Positions 29,435 through 39,400 of a DNA stretch of 40,706 nt are shown here, piece by piece; position 1 is the first letter of the stretch; every line of letters starts with the position of its first letter. This DNA is from a virus, in IMG/VR virus record IMGVR_UViG_3300025083_000086, positions 1 through 40,706 of that record; one strand, written 5' to 3'. The notes under the pieces were generated by a model, which saw nothing but the letters and a program-made list of their open reading frames with translations, did not search any database and was not told the origin of the DNA. The position numbers were made by a program, and so were the translations under genes.

Positions 29435-31776
29435 TGGCACTCATCAGTCAATCTATCCCCAACCTCATCAATGGGGTATCACAACAGCCACCATCCCTAC
29501 GTCTTAACACACAAGCAGAGTTACAAGAGAACGGCTTGTCAAGTGTAGTATCAGGTTTGTCTAAGCGTCCTAGCACAACCCACGTGGCTAATCTAGGAAC
29601 TATCTCTAACTTAGACAAGGCTTTTATTCATACTATTCGTAGAGATGAAAACGAGTTTTACTCTATGGTTGTGGATACCTCTGGTGTAATCAGGGTGTTT
29701 GACAAAGATGGTACTGCTAAGACTGTTACGAACAACGCAGCGTCCTACCTATCAGGCTTGACTGATCCTAGTAAAGAATTGTCTGCTGTCTCTATTGCAG
29801 ACTCTACCTTTATTGTCAATAAGAATACAGTTGTTGCCAAAGGAACAGCTACTGCGCCTACTCGTAATCCAGAAGCATTGGTATATGTCAAACAGGCTGA
29901 TTACTCATCTACTTATAGGCTGACGCTAACCAAAGGTGGTAGCTCTAGTACAGTTGAGTTTGCAACAAAAGCTAGTACGCAGGGTAACTCCCAAGAAACA
30001 CAGAACGCTGAACGTGGTGCATCTACTGACCTGATTGCAGAAAACCTTAATACATTTTCTGGTTCTACTGTTAGTACAGATTACTATGAAGACATTACTA
30101 ATGGTAGTGCTGTTAGTGGTCTAACTATTACACGCTATGACTCAGTGTTACATATCCAATCTACTAACGCTACTGACTTCCAAGTAGAAGTAGGTGACTC
30201 ACATGGTGGGGATCACTTGCTTATATTCAAGGATGAAACAGGTGACTTTAAGAAGCTACCTACCAAAGCTCCTACTGATTTTGTTATTAAGGTATCAGGG
30301 GACAATCAGAAAGCACAGGACGATTACTATGTAAAGTTTACGGCTGATGATGTGTGGAAGGAAACTATAGAACCAGCAGCACTAACACAGCTAAACGCTG
30401 CCACCATGCCACACAAACTATCTAAGCTAGCCAATGGTAACTTTCAGTTTGATGTAGTAACATACAAAGAGAGACAAGTGGGGGATGATGACACGAACCC
30501 ATTTCCATCGTTTATTGGATATACTCTGTCTGACATCTTCTTTCACCGTAACAGGCTGGGACTCCTTGCAGACGAGAATGTAATCTTCTCACGTGCAGGT
30601 GAGTTTGTAAACTTTGACTTCTTCCGTAAGTCTGTACTAACCATTGTAGACAGTGACCCCATTGATGTGGCTGTGTCCTCTAACAAGGTTAGTATTCTTA
30701 AACATGCTGTGCCATTTAACGAAGCACTACTCCTGTTCTCTGATCTTACACAGTTTAAGGTTACGGCTGACCCTGTACTTACCCCTGAGACAATCAACGT
30801 GGCTAATACCACAGAGTTTGAGGCAAGCCTACGCGCAAAGCCAGCACAAGCAGGTAAGTATGTATACTTCGCATCTAAGCGTGGTGCATGGTCAGGCATG
30901 TGGGAGTATTTTGTAGACTCTGACACAGACACTAATGACGCTACAGAGATTACGGCACACGTGCCTGAGTATCTCAATGGTGAGATTAAGAACATTCAAG
31001 CATCGTCTAACGAGGACATGCTGATTGCACAGACTGACAATGACCCTACAGCCTTATATGTATATAGATACTACTGGCAGGGCAGGGAAAAGCTACAGGC
31101 TTCTTGGTCGCGCTGGGTGTTTGGTGGAGATGTCATAGGTTACTCATTTAACCTAGCTGATATTACAGTCCTTATCAAAAGAGGTAACGACTTGTACCTT
31201 GAGCGTATAAACCTGTCGGTAGATACTGCTACAACCTACACTACTGGTAGCTTTGCTATCCACCTAGATAGACGTGTTACGTTAGCTACAGGAGGTACTA
31301 CCACACTACCTTATACAGATGCGGCTGCTATCTACGTAGATAAGACAGGTGAAATTATACCCCTATCTGCTGTTGCAGGTAAGCTAGCCAACAGTGAAGT
31401 AGTCTTTGCTGGCGTACCCTTCACGTTTAAGTATGAGTTCTCTGAGCCTGTGGTAAAACAGGACAACAAACCTGTGACAACAGGACAGCTACAGATAAGA
31501 AACTACGCTGTAGTCTACAACAAGACAGGCTTCTTTGAAGTAGACGTAGCTCCCCTCAAGAGAAGTGTTTACACAAGAAGCTTTACAGGACGCATCGTTG
31601 GTGGTGCTAACAACATCCTGAACCAAGCTGCCATCGACTCTGGCACATACCGATTTGGTGTGCTAGGTAAAGCTGGTGAAACAACTGTAACCCTAAAAAG
31701 TAGTAGTCATCTACCCTGCACATTCCAATCAGCAGAGTGGGAAGGCTTCTACGTACTACGTTCTAGGAGAATGTAA
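29434..31776 (+). CDS. Tail tubular protein B (nozzle), T7 gp12-like
   Basis: A 780-residue protein starting MALISQSIPNLINGVSQQPP with the conserved LSKRPSTTHVANL, FPSFIGYTLSDIFFHRNRLGLLADENVIFSRAGEF near residue 350, and the C-terminal GFYVLRSRRM-type end. It forms the tail nozzle below gp11 and holds the fibres. Length is near T7 gp12 (794). Confidence 0.95.
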   Translation: MALISQSIPNLINGVSQQPPSLRLNTQAELQENGLSSVVSGLSKRPSTTHVANLGTISNLDKAFIHTIRRDENEFYSMVVDTSGVIRVFDKDGTAKTVTNNAASYLSGLTDPSKELSAVSIADSTFIVNKNTVVAKGTATAPTRNPEALVYVKQADYSSTYRLTLTKGGSSSTVEFATKASTQGNSQETQNAERGASTDLIAENLNTFSGSTVSTDYYEDITNGSAVSGLTITRYDSVLHIQSTNATDFQVEVGDSHGGDHLLIFKDETGDFKKLPTKAPTDFVIKVSGDNQKAQDDYYVKFTADDVWKETIEPAALTQLNAATMPHKLSKLANGNFQFDVVTYKERQVGDDDTNPFPSFIGYTLSDIFFHRNRLGLLADENVIFSRAGEFVNFDFFRKSVLTIVDSDPIDVAVSSNKVSILKHAVPFNEALLLFSDLTQFKVTADPVLTPETINVANTTEFEASLRAKPAQAGKYVYFASKRGAWSGMWEYFVDSDTDTNDATEITAHVPEYLNGEIKNIQASSNEDMLIAQTDNDPTALYVYRYYWQGREKLQASWSRWVFGGDVIGYSFNLADITVLIKRGNDLYLERINLSVDTATTYTTGSFAIHLDRRVTLATGGTTTLPYTDAAAIYVDKTGEIIPLSAVAGKLANSEVVFAGVPFTFKYEFSEPVVKQDNKPVTTGQLQIRNYAVVYNKTGFFEVDVAPLKRSVYTRSFTGRIVGGANNILNQAAIDSGTYRFGVLGKAGETTVTLKSSSHLPCTFQSAEWEGFYVLRSRRM

Positions 31777-32234
31777 TGAAAGGCCACGTGAGAAAAAGTA
31801 CCCAAGCTGATGTTGATTACCTATGTAACAACCTCAGACCAGAAGATGCACAAGAGGTACAAGCCTCACATGGTAGTACAAAAGAAGCGTTACAGATGGG
31901 GTTTGATGATTCAGATGAATGTTGGACAATCGTGGTAACAGAGACAGACGAGATAGCAGGTATATATGGGGTTGGTAGGTATGATGACATGGTAGGTATA
32001 CCGTGGTTACTTACTACCCCCGCTATCGAAAAAGTGTGGCTACCCTTCCTTCGCGGTTCGCGTAAATGGGTTAGTGAGATTAATAATAAGTACCCCCTTT
32101 TGACTAACGCTGTGGATGCAGAGTATACAGTAGCTATTAACTGGCTACGCTTTGTCGGCTTCACATTTATAAAGAAACATGAAACATGGGGTGTAGGTAA
32201 TAGACCCTTCTTAGAATTTGTGAGGATACGATAA
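31776..32234 (+). CDS. gp13-like protein with GNAT-type fold
   Basis: A 152-residue protein (MKGHVRKSTQADVDYLCNNL) with strands and helices in GNAT order: an early ADVDYL, CWTIVVTETDEIAGIYGV and a late AINWLRFVGFTFIKKHE. T7-like phages place gp13, an internal-core assembly protein, at this spot, and homologues resemble acetyltransferases. The conserved acetyl-CoA P-loop is not evident, so enzymatic activity is doubtful. Starts and ends overlap its neighbours by one base. Confidence 0.78.
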   Translation: MKGHVRKSTQADVDYLCNNLRPEDAQEVQASHGSTKEALQMGFDDSDECWTIVVTETDEIAGIYGVGRYDDMVGIPWLLTTPAIEKVWLPFLRGSRKWVSEINNKYPLLTNAVDAEYTVAINWLRFVGFTFIKKHETWGVGNRPFLEFVRIR

Positions 32235-32833
32235 TGGATCCAATGACTATGCTTTCTATCGGGCAGTCCGTAATAGGATTTGCAGAAGAAAGTCGAAAGC
32301 AAGCTGAACTAGAAGCACGGTATCAACAAAACAGATTAGCTGCTGCTGCTTCACGTGACTTAAAAATTCAACAATTAAATCGCAGAGCTATTCAAGAAGC
32401 AGAGGCTACTGCTGGGCAAAAGTTTGACCTAGCTATCAGAGCTTTAGAAACAAGAGAACGTAGAGTAGTAACCGCTGGCGAAGCTGGTGTTAGTGGTCAA
32501 GGTATTGATGCACAGTTGGACATGACTGAGGCGCGTAAGCTTCGGGGTGACACAGTTTACAATCAACAGCTAGAGAATGTGTTTGCTGAACTTGAACTAA
32601 ACAAGATGGGTGCAGACGCAGAAGCAATGAATAGAATAAACTCCCTACAACGTGGAGTGCAGCCTAGCTTTATGACTGCTGCTGTAGGTGCCGCCGCTGG
32701 TGCATATGCAACAGAGCTTAAATATGGTGGCAACAAGTCTGGTAGTTTCCTAGATAGTATGGGACTAGGTGGTAGTGTATCACCTTATGGACAGACAGAC
32801 GTTGTACTACCTAACGTATCGACAATGAGTTAA
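32234..32833 (+). CDS. Internal virion protein B, T7 gp14-like
   Basis: A 199-residue protein (MDPMTMLSIGQSVIGFAEESRKQ) with long Ala/Glu/Arg helices (ARYQQNRLAAAASRDLKIQQL), RRVVTAGEAGVSGQGIDAQL and a Gly/Ala-rich C-terminal region. These are marks of gp14, which is ejected first and inserts in the outer membrane. Length matches T7 gp14 (196). Confidence 0.88.
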   Translation: MDPMTMLSIGQSVIGFAEESRKQAELEARYQQNRLAAAASRDLKIQQLNRRAIQEAEATAGQKFDLAIRALETRERRVVTAGEAGVSGQGIDAQLDMTEARKLRGDTVYNQQLENVFAELELNKMGADAEAMNRINSLQRGVQPSFMTAAVGAAAGAYATELKYGGNKSGSFLDSMGLGGSVSPYGQTDVVLPNVSTMS

Positions 32834-32842
32834 GAGGACAAC

Positions 32843-35800
32843 ATGGCAGAACGTAGAGTACCAGTACAAAGGCTGGATGTTCCTACAAGTGTTAAGCCTG
32901 TGGCAAGCACTGTAGACACTTATGTAAGACCTGCTGCTCCTCAGACCCAAGCAAGTGGGCTGGCTCAATTTGTTAGCGCAATCACTCCTGCTATTCAAGC
33001 AGAGGCAGATGAGCGTTTGAAGGTTCGCCTCAAGCGTGAGCGAGAGATTGAGAATGGTATTTATAAGAATAAACTTAATCAGGCACGACAAGCCTCTATT
33101 GAATTGTTGGGTAATGCCAAACTACATTATGAAAACAATCAAGAAGAATACCTTGCACTAGAAGATACCGAAGATGGCACAGCCTATGACCAAGTTAAGG
33201 CAAGGCGTAATACTTACTTTAATGATTATCTGACACAGTTAGAACAGAAGGGTACTGACCCTGTAATTATTGAAGCACTCAAGAGTGACCTTGCTACTGG
33301 TGACACTGCGTTCATGGTATCTGTGTTTGGCGCAGATAAAGAAAAGCGCAACAGAGAAGAGATTAACAACAAGCTTACTACGTCAGTGCGTACTGTACTA
33401 GACAGCGGCAACCCTAGAGAACAACAGCTTGCTACTCTTAACGACATTTTTGCAAAGCATGTAGCAGCTAACAACAACGACTTCCGTACTGCTAATGATG
33501 TTATGATGGCACTAGCAGAAGACTTGTCACTCACCAGTGCCGACAACGCTCTAACAGATTGGCTAAAGTCAGACCTGTCTAAAAACCAGTTTGGTATCGG
33601 ACGCAATGCTAAGTCTGCTGCAACTATTGAAGCACGTGCGAAGGCACAGGCTAATGCTGCTGCTTCAGGTATGACTACACAGTTGACTGCTGAAAGCTTG
33701 GCAAATAACGCAGCAGAAGCTTACACATCTGGTGAGATGTCAGCCCTTGCTACAGACAGACAGACTGTTCTAAGTAATGGTAAGGTTGTCCAGCATGACC
33801 CTAAAGACTATATTCCATACATTGAATCTGAGTTTGCTAGCGAAGTGGCACAGATTATGGGTATGGAAGAAGTAGCACCAGAAGTACGCGACTCTATGTT
33901 ACTTGAGGCAAACCGTAAGAAGTACAAGTTTTACTCTAGCTTTAATCTGATGCCCCCTGAGTTGTCTCAGTCTGTAAACAACGGACGTACTTTGTTGACT
34001 ATGGGTGACTTAACAGACCCAGATAATCTAAACAAAGCCAAGACTATGTACGATGCTTTGAACATGGCAGATGGCTACTCTAGCGGAGGTATCATATCTA
34101 CTGCCCTCAAGGGTGACGATGCTACACGATTTAGACACTTACAGTCAATGATAAATGGTGGCTATGACTTTGCTACAGCTTTAGGTAAGGTACAGGGTAC
34201 AATATTTACAGGCCGAAAAGTAGCAGTTACTGATGATGATGTGCGTGATGCAATAGATAATAACCGTTTACCGTGGTTAACCAAAGAAGCATCGGCAAGA
34301 AACATTGGTATCCTGACTGACGAAGTATCTAAGTTAGCTGACGCACTAATGCAGACTGATGTAGGCATTACAGAAGAAGAAGCTAAGAAGCAAGCTATGA
34401 TACAGGTAGCTAAAGACTTCAAAGGTATTAAGAATACTGATCGTTCTGTTACCCTGATTAAAGTAGAGAGTAACGCTATCAATGACCCTGTTAATATTAC
34501 AGCCATTGAGACAGCCCTTACTGAGATTAAGGCTGATGAGGAATTAGCTGGCTATATCAGACAAGGTTTGACTATAGACCCTCTAGAAATTATGGGGATA
34601 CAAACAGACGCAGGGTTTGAAGTTCATGTAGCCAACACTGGTAATCCTAATCAGCTTTATGTATATGCTACCCCACTAGGAGAAGAAGGTCAAGTAAGTA
34701 CACAGAACCTACTACTAGGAACTGTGAGTATTTGGGACTTTAATGCTAATAGATTGAATGGTATTAAGGAGCAGATAAAAGCTAAGTATGCTACTGCTGT
34801 AGAAGCAGAGCAAACATCTAGTGCTGCCCCCGCTGTTGGAACTGGTACAAACGTAGTAGAAGATACAATAGCCTCTGTAGAACAGGCTGTTACAACAGAT
34901 GATGATGCTGTTAGGCAGCAAGCTCTAGCTAACATTATACAAAATGTTGAACAAGCTATAGCAGCCGAAGGTGTAGACGAAGAAGCTGTGACAGAAGTTG
35001 TAGAGTCTGTAGTGTCCGATGACACAGAAATTACTACTGACGATGTTGAGACTATCTCTGCTATCATTGAGGACGAGGGCTTTAAGTCAGAGCCTTATGA
35101 TGACATGGGGCTAGACTCTGTAGGACATGGCTTGCAGATAGCATCCCTAGAGCCTGATGAACGTGCCTTGATTAAAGACATCAATAACGTAACAGAAGAC
35201 GAGTCAAAAGCAGTAGTAGCCTTGAAGGTATCAAAGACCAGAGACTTCTTTACTAACGAAGTAGCAGGGTTTGAGAACCTACCTGCATCTGCTCAGTCGG
35301 GTGCAATACAGATGGGCTTCCAGCTTGGTAGGTTTAATGTTAAAGATGAGTGGCCTAAGTTTATGGACTCTCTCAAACGTGCTGGTCAAGCAGCAGAGGG
35401 TTCTATTGAACAAGCCTCTGCATTGTTTGACGCTAAATTTAACATGTTGTACAATGTTGCAAAAGATGGTACAATTAAAGCTACTGAGTGGGCAACCCAA
35501 ACTAAGGATAGAGCATTTGAAGTAGCTGAGACTATGGTGGCTAACATTGACATGCCTTCGATTATTAATCAAGCTAGTGCTTCTACAATCAACGCTAAAG
35601 ATATGGCACAGGATAGCATACAGCAAGAAGGCACAGTCCTAGACGCACTGGAAGAGGGTAGTCCTTCGTCCAACATTATTGCTGCTCCATACAAGATGAT
35701 ATTTAGCAATGCTTTCGATCAGGTGTTTGGAACACAGAGTAAGTTTACTGCCGAAGACATTGGTGAAGACACTATGTCTGTGATACAGCAAGCGTTGGCT

Positions 35801-36220
35801 AACGCAGAAGCAAGAGGCTCTAGGAGTGTAGAGTATGACGATTATCCTCTGACTGCGCGTGGATTGAAAGTGTCATCCTTCATTGCTAACTTTAAGGACG
35901 TTACAGGTAAGAGACTGTCACCAGCCGAAAAGAAACGGATGGAAGACGAAGTTAATGCTATCTATCCTAACAATCCTATAGGCTTTGCTATGTTGGCGTA
36001 TGACCTACAGACAGACCCTGTACTAAAAGCAGCAGGATTTGTAGGTGGTTTCTCAATCCAGAAAGATGCTGAAGGTAATAAGTTTATCAAAGAGAAATGG
36101 AACTTTAACAACAAGAGTAGCACCGAAGGTACTATTTATAAGAAGGTTCGTAAGTTCTTTGGTGACTTCATGCCTATATCCGAAGAGGAAGGCTCTGAGG
36201 TATTTATCAAACTGAACTAA
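32843..36220 (+). CDS. Internal virion protein, gp15-like core with embedded lysozyme-like domain
   Basis: A 1125-residue protein between gp14-like and gp16-like genes. The N-terminal 600 residues are long helices (ARQASIELLGNAKLHYEN) as in gp15. An acidic Ala/Val/Thr-rich linker (about 640-730) is followed by a lysozyme-like domain: EDEGFKSEPYDDMGLDSVGHGL near residues 741-762. Glu and Asp align with T4 lysozyme Glu11 and Asp20, and Ser stands for Thr26 with one residue missing. LPASAQSGAIQMGFQLG follows. The C-terminal 250 residues are helical. T7 gp15 has 747 residues and no lysozyme; in T7 the muralytic domain is in gp16. It probably opens peptidoglycan during DNA entry. Confidence 0.85.
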   Translation: MAERRVPVQRLDVPTSVKPVASTVDTYVRPAAPQTQASGLAQFVSAITPAIQAEADERLKVRLKREREIENGIYKNKLNQARQASIELLGNAKLHYENNQEEYLALEDTEDGTAYDQVKARRNTYFNDYLTQLEQKGTDPVIIEALKSDLATGDTAFMVSVFGADKEKRNREEINNKLTTSVRTVLDSGNPREQQLATLNDIFAKHVAANNNDFRTANDVMMALAEDLSLTSADNALTDWLKSDLSKNQFGIGRNAKSAATIEARAKAQANAAASGMTTQLTAESLANNAAEAYTSGEMSALATDRQTVLSNGKVVQHDPKDYIPYIESEFASEVAQIMGMEEVAPEVRDSMLLEANRKKYKFYSSFNLMPPELSQSVNNGRTLLTMGDLTDPDNLNKAKTMYDALNMADGYSSGGIISTALKGDDATRFRHLQSMINGGYDFATALGKVQGTIFTGRKVAVTDDDVRDAIDNNRLPWLTKEASARNIGILTDEVSKLADALMQTDVGITEEEAKKQAMIQVAKDFKGIKNTDRSVTLIKVESNAINDPVNITAIETALTEIKADEELAGYIRQGLTIDPLEIMGIQTDAGFEVHVANTGNPNQLYVYATPLGEEGQVSTQNLLLGTVSIWDFNANRLNGIKEQIKAKYATAVEAEQTSSAAPAVGTGTNVVEDTIASVEQAVTTDDDAVRQQALANIIQNVEQAIAAEGVDEEAVTEVVESVVSDDTEITTDDVETISAIIEDEGFKSEPYDDMGLDSVGHGLQIASLEPDERALIKDINNVTEDESKAVVALKVSKTRDFFTNEVAGFENLPASAQSGAIQMGFQLGRFNVKDEWPKFMDSLKRAGQAAEGSIEQASALFDAKFNMLYNVAKDGTIKATEWATQTKDRAFEVAETMVANIDMPSIINQASASTINAKDMAQDSIQQEGTVLDALEEGSPSSNIIAAPYKMIFSNAFDQVFGTQSKFTAEDIGEDTMSVIQQALANAEARGSRSVEYDDYPLTARGLKVSSFIANFKDVTGKRLSPAEKKRMEDEVNAIYPNNPIGFAMLAYDLQTDPVLKAAGFVGGFSIQKDAEGNKFIKEKWNFNNKSSTEGTIYKKVRKFFGDFMPISEEEGSEVFIKLN

Positions 36221-36235
36221 TAGAAGGGAACAGTA

Positions 36236-36454
36236 ATGGGTAATAGTGGAATTGAATGGGTAGATAACGTGTTTGATTTCTGTGTTATCTTACTTGTAAG
36301 AATGGCTGACATGTTGGGCATGTCTTACGAAGAGATTAACATTTGGTTGTTTGTTGTTATCCAACCTGCAATTACTATATTACTGTTCCTTGAAGTCCTA
36401 CGACTAAGACGGAAAGTTAAGAGGAGATACGAATGGCTGAACAGACCTTCCTAA
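36236..36454 (+). CDS. Small membrane protein between internal core genes
   Basis: A 72-residue protein (MGNSGIEWVDNVFDFCVILL). One hydrophobic segment at about residues 13-30 and a stronger one at about 37-56 (IWLFVVIQPAITILLFLEVL) are followed by a very basic tail (RLRRKVKRRYEWL). AAGGGA lies 8 nt upstream. It overlaps the gp16-like start by 22 nt. A holin-like or infection-related membrane protein is possible; no family is recognised. Confidence 0.7.
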   Translation: MGNSGIEWVDNVFDFCVILLVRMADMLGMSYEEINIWLFVVIQPAITILLFLEVLRLRRKVKRRYEWLNRPS

Positions 36455-39400
36455 AAGACATGGAAGAACTAGGGTTTGGTGGTGCAGAACCATCTCCCTT
36501 AACAGCAACCGTCAGTGACCTCGCTCTCAAAGCTGCACGTAAGCAAGCAGAAGCAGAGCGAGAAGATTTAGGCTTTTGGGAAATGGTGGGTATGCGTCAA
36601 CTAGACGCTGGCACTATCTTCTCAGCCACCGCCCTGCTTGACAGACCAGAAGCAGGGGAACAAGAAGCCCTTACAGATGAAATAATAGAAGAGCTTACAG
36701 GTGGTATCACAGATGAACGCGCCATTACTCGTATCCTAGAGGCCGCTGGGTCTAAGGGTGTAAACTATGGTAGAGCTATTGCTAGGGAAGTTAGACAGAC
36801 TATAGAGACTAACCAAGCCCTCTCAGAGCAGGGACTGACAGGTGCAGCAGCTATGCTGTTCTCTGACGTACTAGACCCTGCTGACGCTGCTATCATGGCT
36901 GCTACGGCTGCTGGTGTATCTGCTGCTGCCCCACCTCTAGCTCCTGTCACTGCTCCTGTAGCGGCTGCTGGTGCTAAAGGTTATCGACTGTTTAGTAAGT
37001 TTAAGAACAACAAGAAATACCTAGCTATGGCAGCAGGTGTTGGTGGAACAGAACTAGCAGCACTAGAACTTCTACGTTCTCAGTCTAAGTATGACATCAC
37101 AGGTGGTGACATCATCCTCGCTGGTACAATAGGTGCAGCAGGGGGTGCTGGTTTTACAAAGCTTGGGCAGGTTATGTATAGGCGTTCAGTCGTACAACAG
37201 GCACTGCGTAAGCAAGCTGATGGTGAGCCTCTAACTGCTACAGAGACTGCTATTCTACGTCAGAATGATGACGAGATACTAGCACAAAAGTTTCGGCAGA
37301 TGGCACACGACAACGATGACTTTGGTGTAGATGAGCTAGCAGAAATTACAGGTGGTTCTGGTCTTACTCGTAAAGACTTTACACAAATGACACCTGAGGA
37401 ACTGGCAGCAGTCCCACGACAGCGTGGGGTAGGTGCAGGGGTCAGGGGTTTTCTTTCTGCTTTTGTAGAGACAAAGAACTCTGATGATGGTATTGTACGA
37501 TGGTTAGGCGATGGGCTTGGTCTAAATAGCACAGGTAATAAAGTAGGTGCTGATGGACGAGTTACTGCGGTAAACTTTGGAGCATTGGAGCAACGCGACA
37601 CACTTGTAATGCGTTACAGGTTGAGCATTGCTAACCCTATTAAAGAACTTCGTGAGCAATACACCTCTCGCACAAACATCAGCCAAGCAGATTGGAATGT
37701 TCTGGTATCTCGCCAGTTGCGTATGCCTAATCCTGCTGCTGACCCTGCTGTAGTAAAAGCTGCTAACATCTATAAGACTAAGATGAAAGAACTGGCGCAA
37801 CAAGCTGTTGATGCCAATGTAGCTGGATTTGATGTGGGAACTATATCACGTATTCAGAACTACGCCCCACGTATCTTTAACAGGGGTAACATTCGTAGGC
37901 TTCGTGAAGGCACACTCAAAGACAATGCAGATGGTAGCCTCAACGCAGCGTGGGGACAGCTAGCAGAAGCAGCTATTCGTAAAGGACAGCCTAACATTGA
38001 AACTACAGTCAAGAAAGCCCTTGAGAAGAAAAGAAAGGGTAAGGCTGTTAGTGCCAAGATGGTAAAAGACTACATCACACGTATCTCTAATGGATATATT
38101 AAAGGTGTACTAGACCCCTCTTACAATCAACGCTCTAATGCTAAGATGGCTAACGGTGACTTCGATGTAGAAGATTTCACCAATGTTATGAAGGCAGAAG
38201 GTTTTGGTGATGATGACATCGAACTAATCCTAGACGTTCTTACTGCTGATGCAAAAGTCAAAGGTCATAAACGTGCATTACCACGTATGATACTTGACGA
38301 AGCTACAGAAATCACGGTTACTGGTTCTGATGGTAAACCTTTCCAGCTACGGTTTCACAACCTGCTAGAAGAGAACATGGAAAACCTGTTTGACAGTTAC
38401 GTGTTTCAACTCTCTGGTTCTATTGGACTAGCTAGGAATGGTATTGACACTAATGAAGTAGGCTCTAGCTTTGAGACTATCATTAGTAAAATATCTAATC
38501 AGGGTGATGCTGCTAGGCAGAAAGAGATAGAGTCTCTACGTTACATGTACGAGTCTACCAACGGTAGGTTTGCCTATCGGTCTGACTTGACAGAAACACA
38601 AAAGCAGACACTACGCCGTGTGCGTGAACTTAGCTTTATGGCTAACATGGGCATGTCAGGTATGGCAGCTATCATGGAACTGTCTAATGCTATCTTTGAA
38701 TATTCGTTCTCTACTCTAATCAAAACTGTACCTATGTATGGTAAGCTAATTAGAGACTCTCGTACAGGCCAACTTAGCTCAAGAGTGGCTAGGGAAATGG
38801 AGGCTGCTACTGGTGTAGGCGGTGACGGAATTGTATCTAAAGTTACAACTATGAGAAGCAGACTTGAAGGCGATGTGTCCGAAGGTATTCAGATAGACGG
38901 AGAGATTACTAAGTTTGACGAACTGCTAGGTAAGGGACGTATCTTTACTTCTATTGCCTCTGGCTTGCAGGGTGTTACAGACGTACTGCGTAGGGTAACA
39001 CTATACAACTACGCCTCAGAGTGGGCATATGCTCACAAGGCTGGTAAGGTAGCTATGTCTCCTATCAAGAGGGAGCAGTTGGGCATTACTGATGAGATGG
39101 CACAACGTATTCGCAATCAGATTGATGAACACGCTGATTACTTGCCTGATGGTACACTCAATGGCCTGAACGCTGATAGGTGGACAGACTCTGATGCAGC
39201 AGACATTTTCTTTGCCTCTGCTCGTAGAGAAGCTACACAGGCTGTGCAAGAGATGAACGCAGGTTCAGTCAACGCACGTTTGCGTGGAGAAGTAGGTAAG
39301 TCTTTCTTTCAGTTCTTGTCCTTCCCTATGGCATCTATGGAACAACAGGCTATGAGACTTGGTGTTAGATTTGCTAATGGCGATCAGATGCAAGTAGCTA

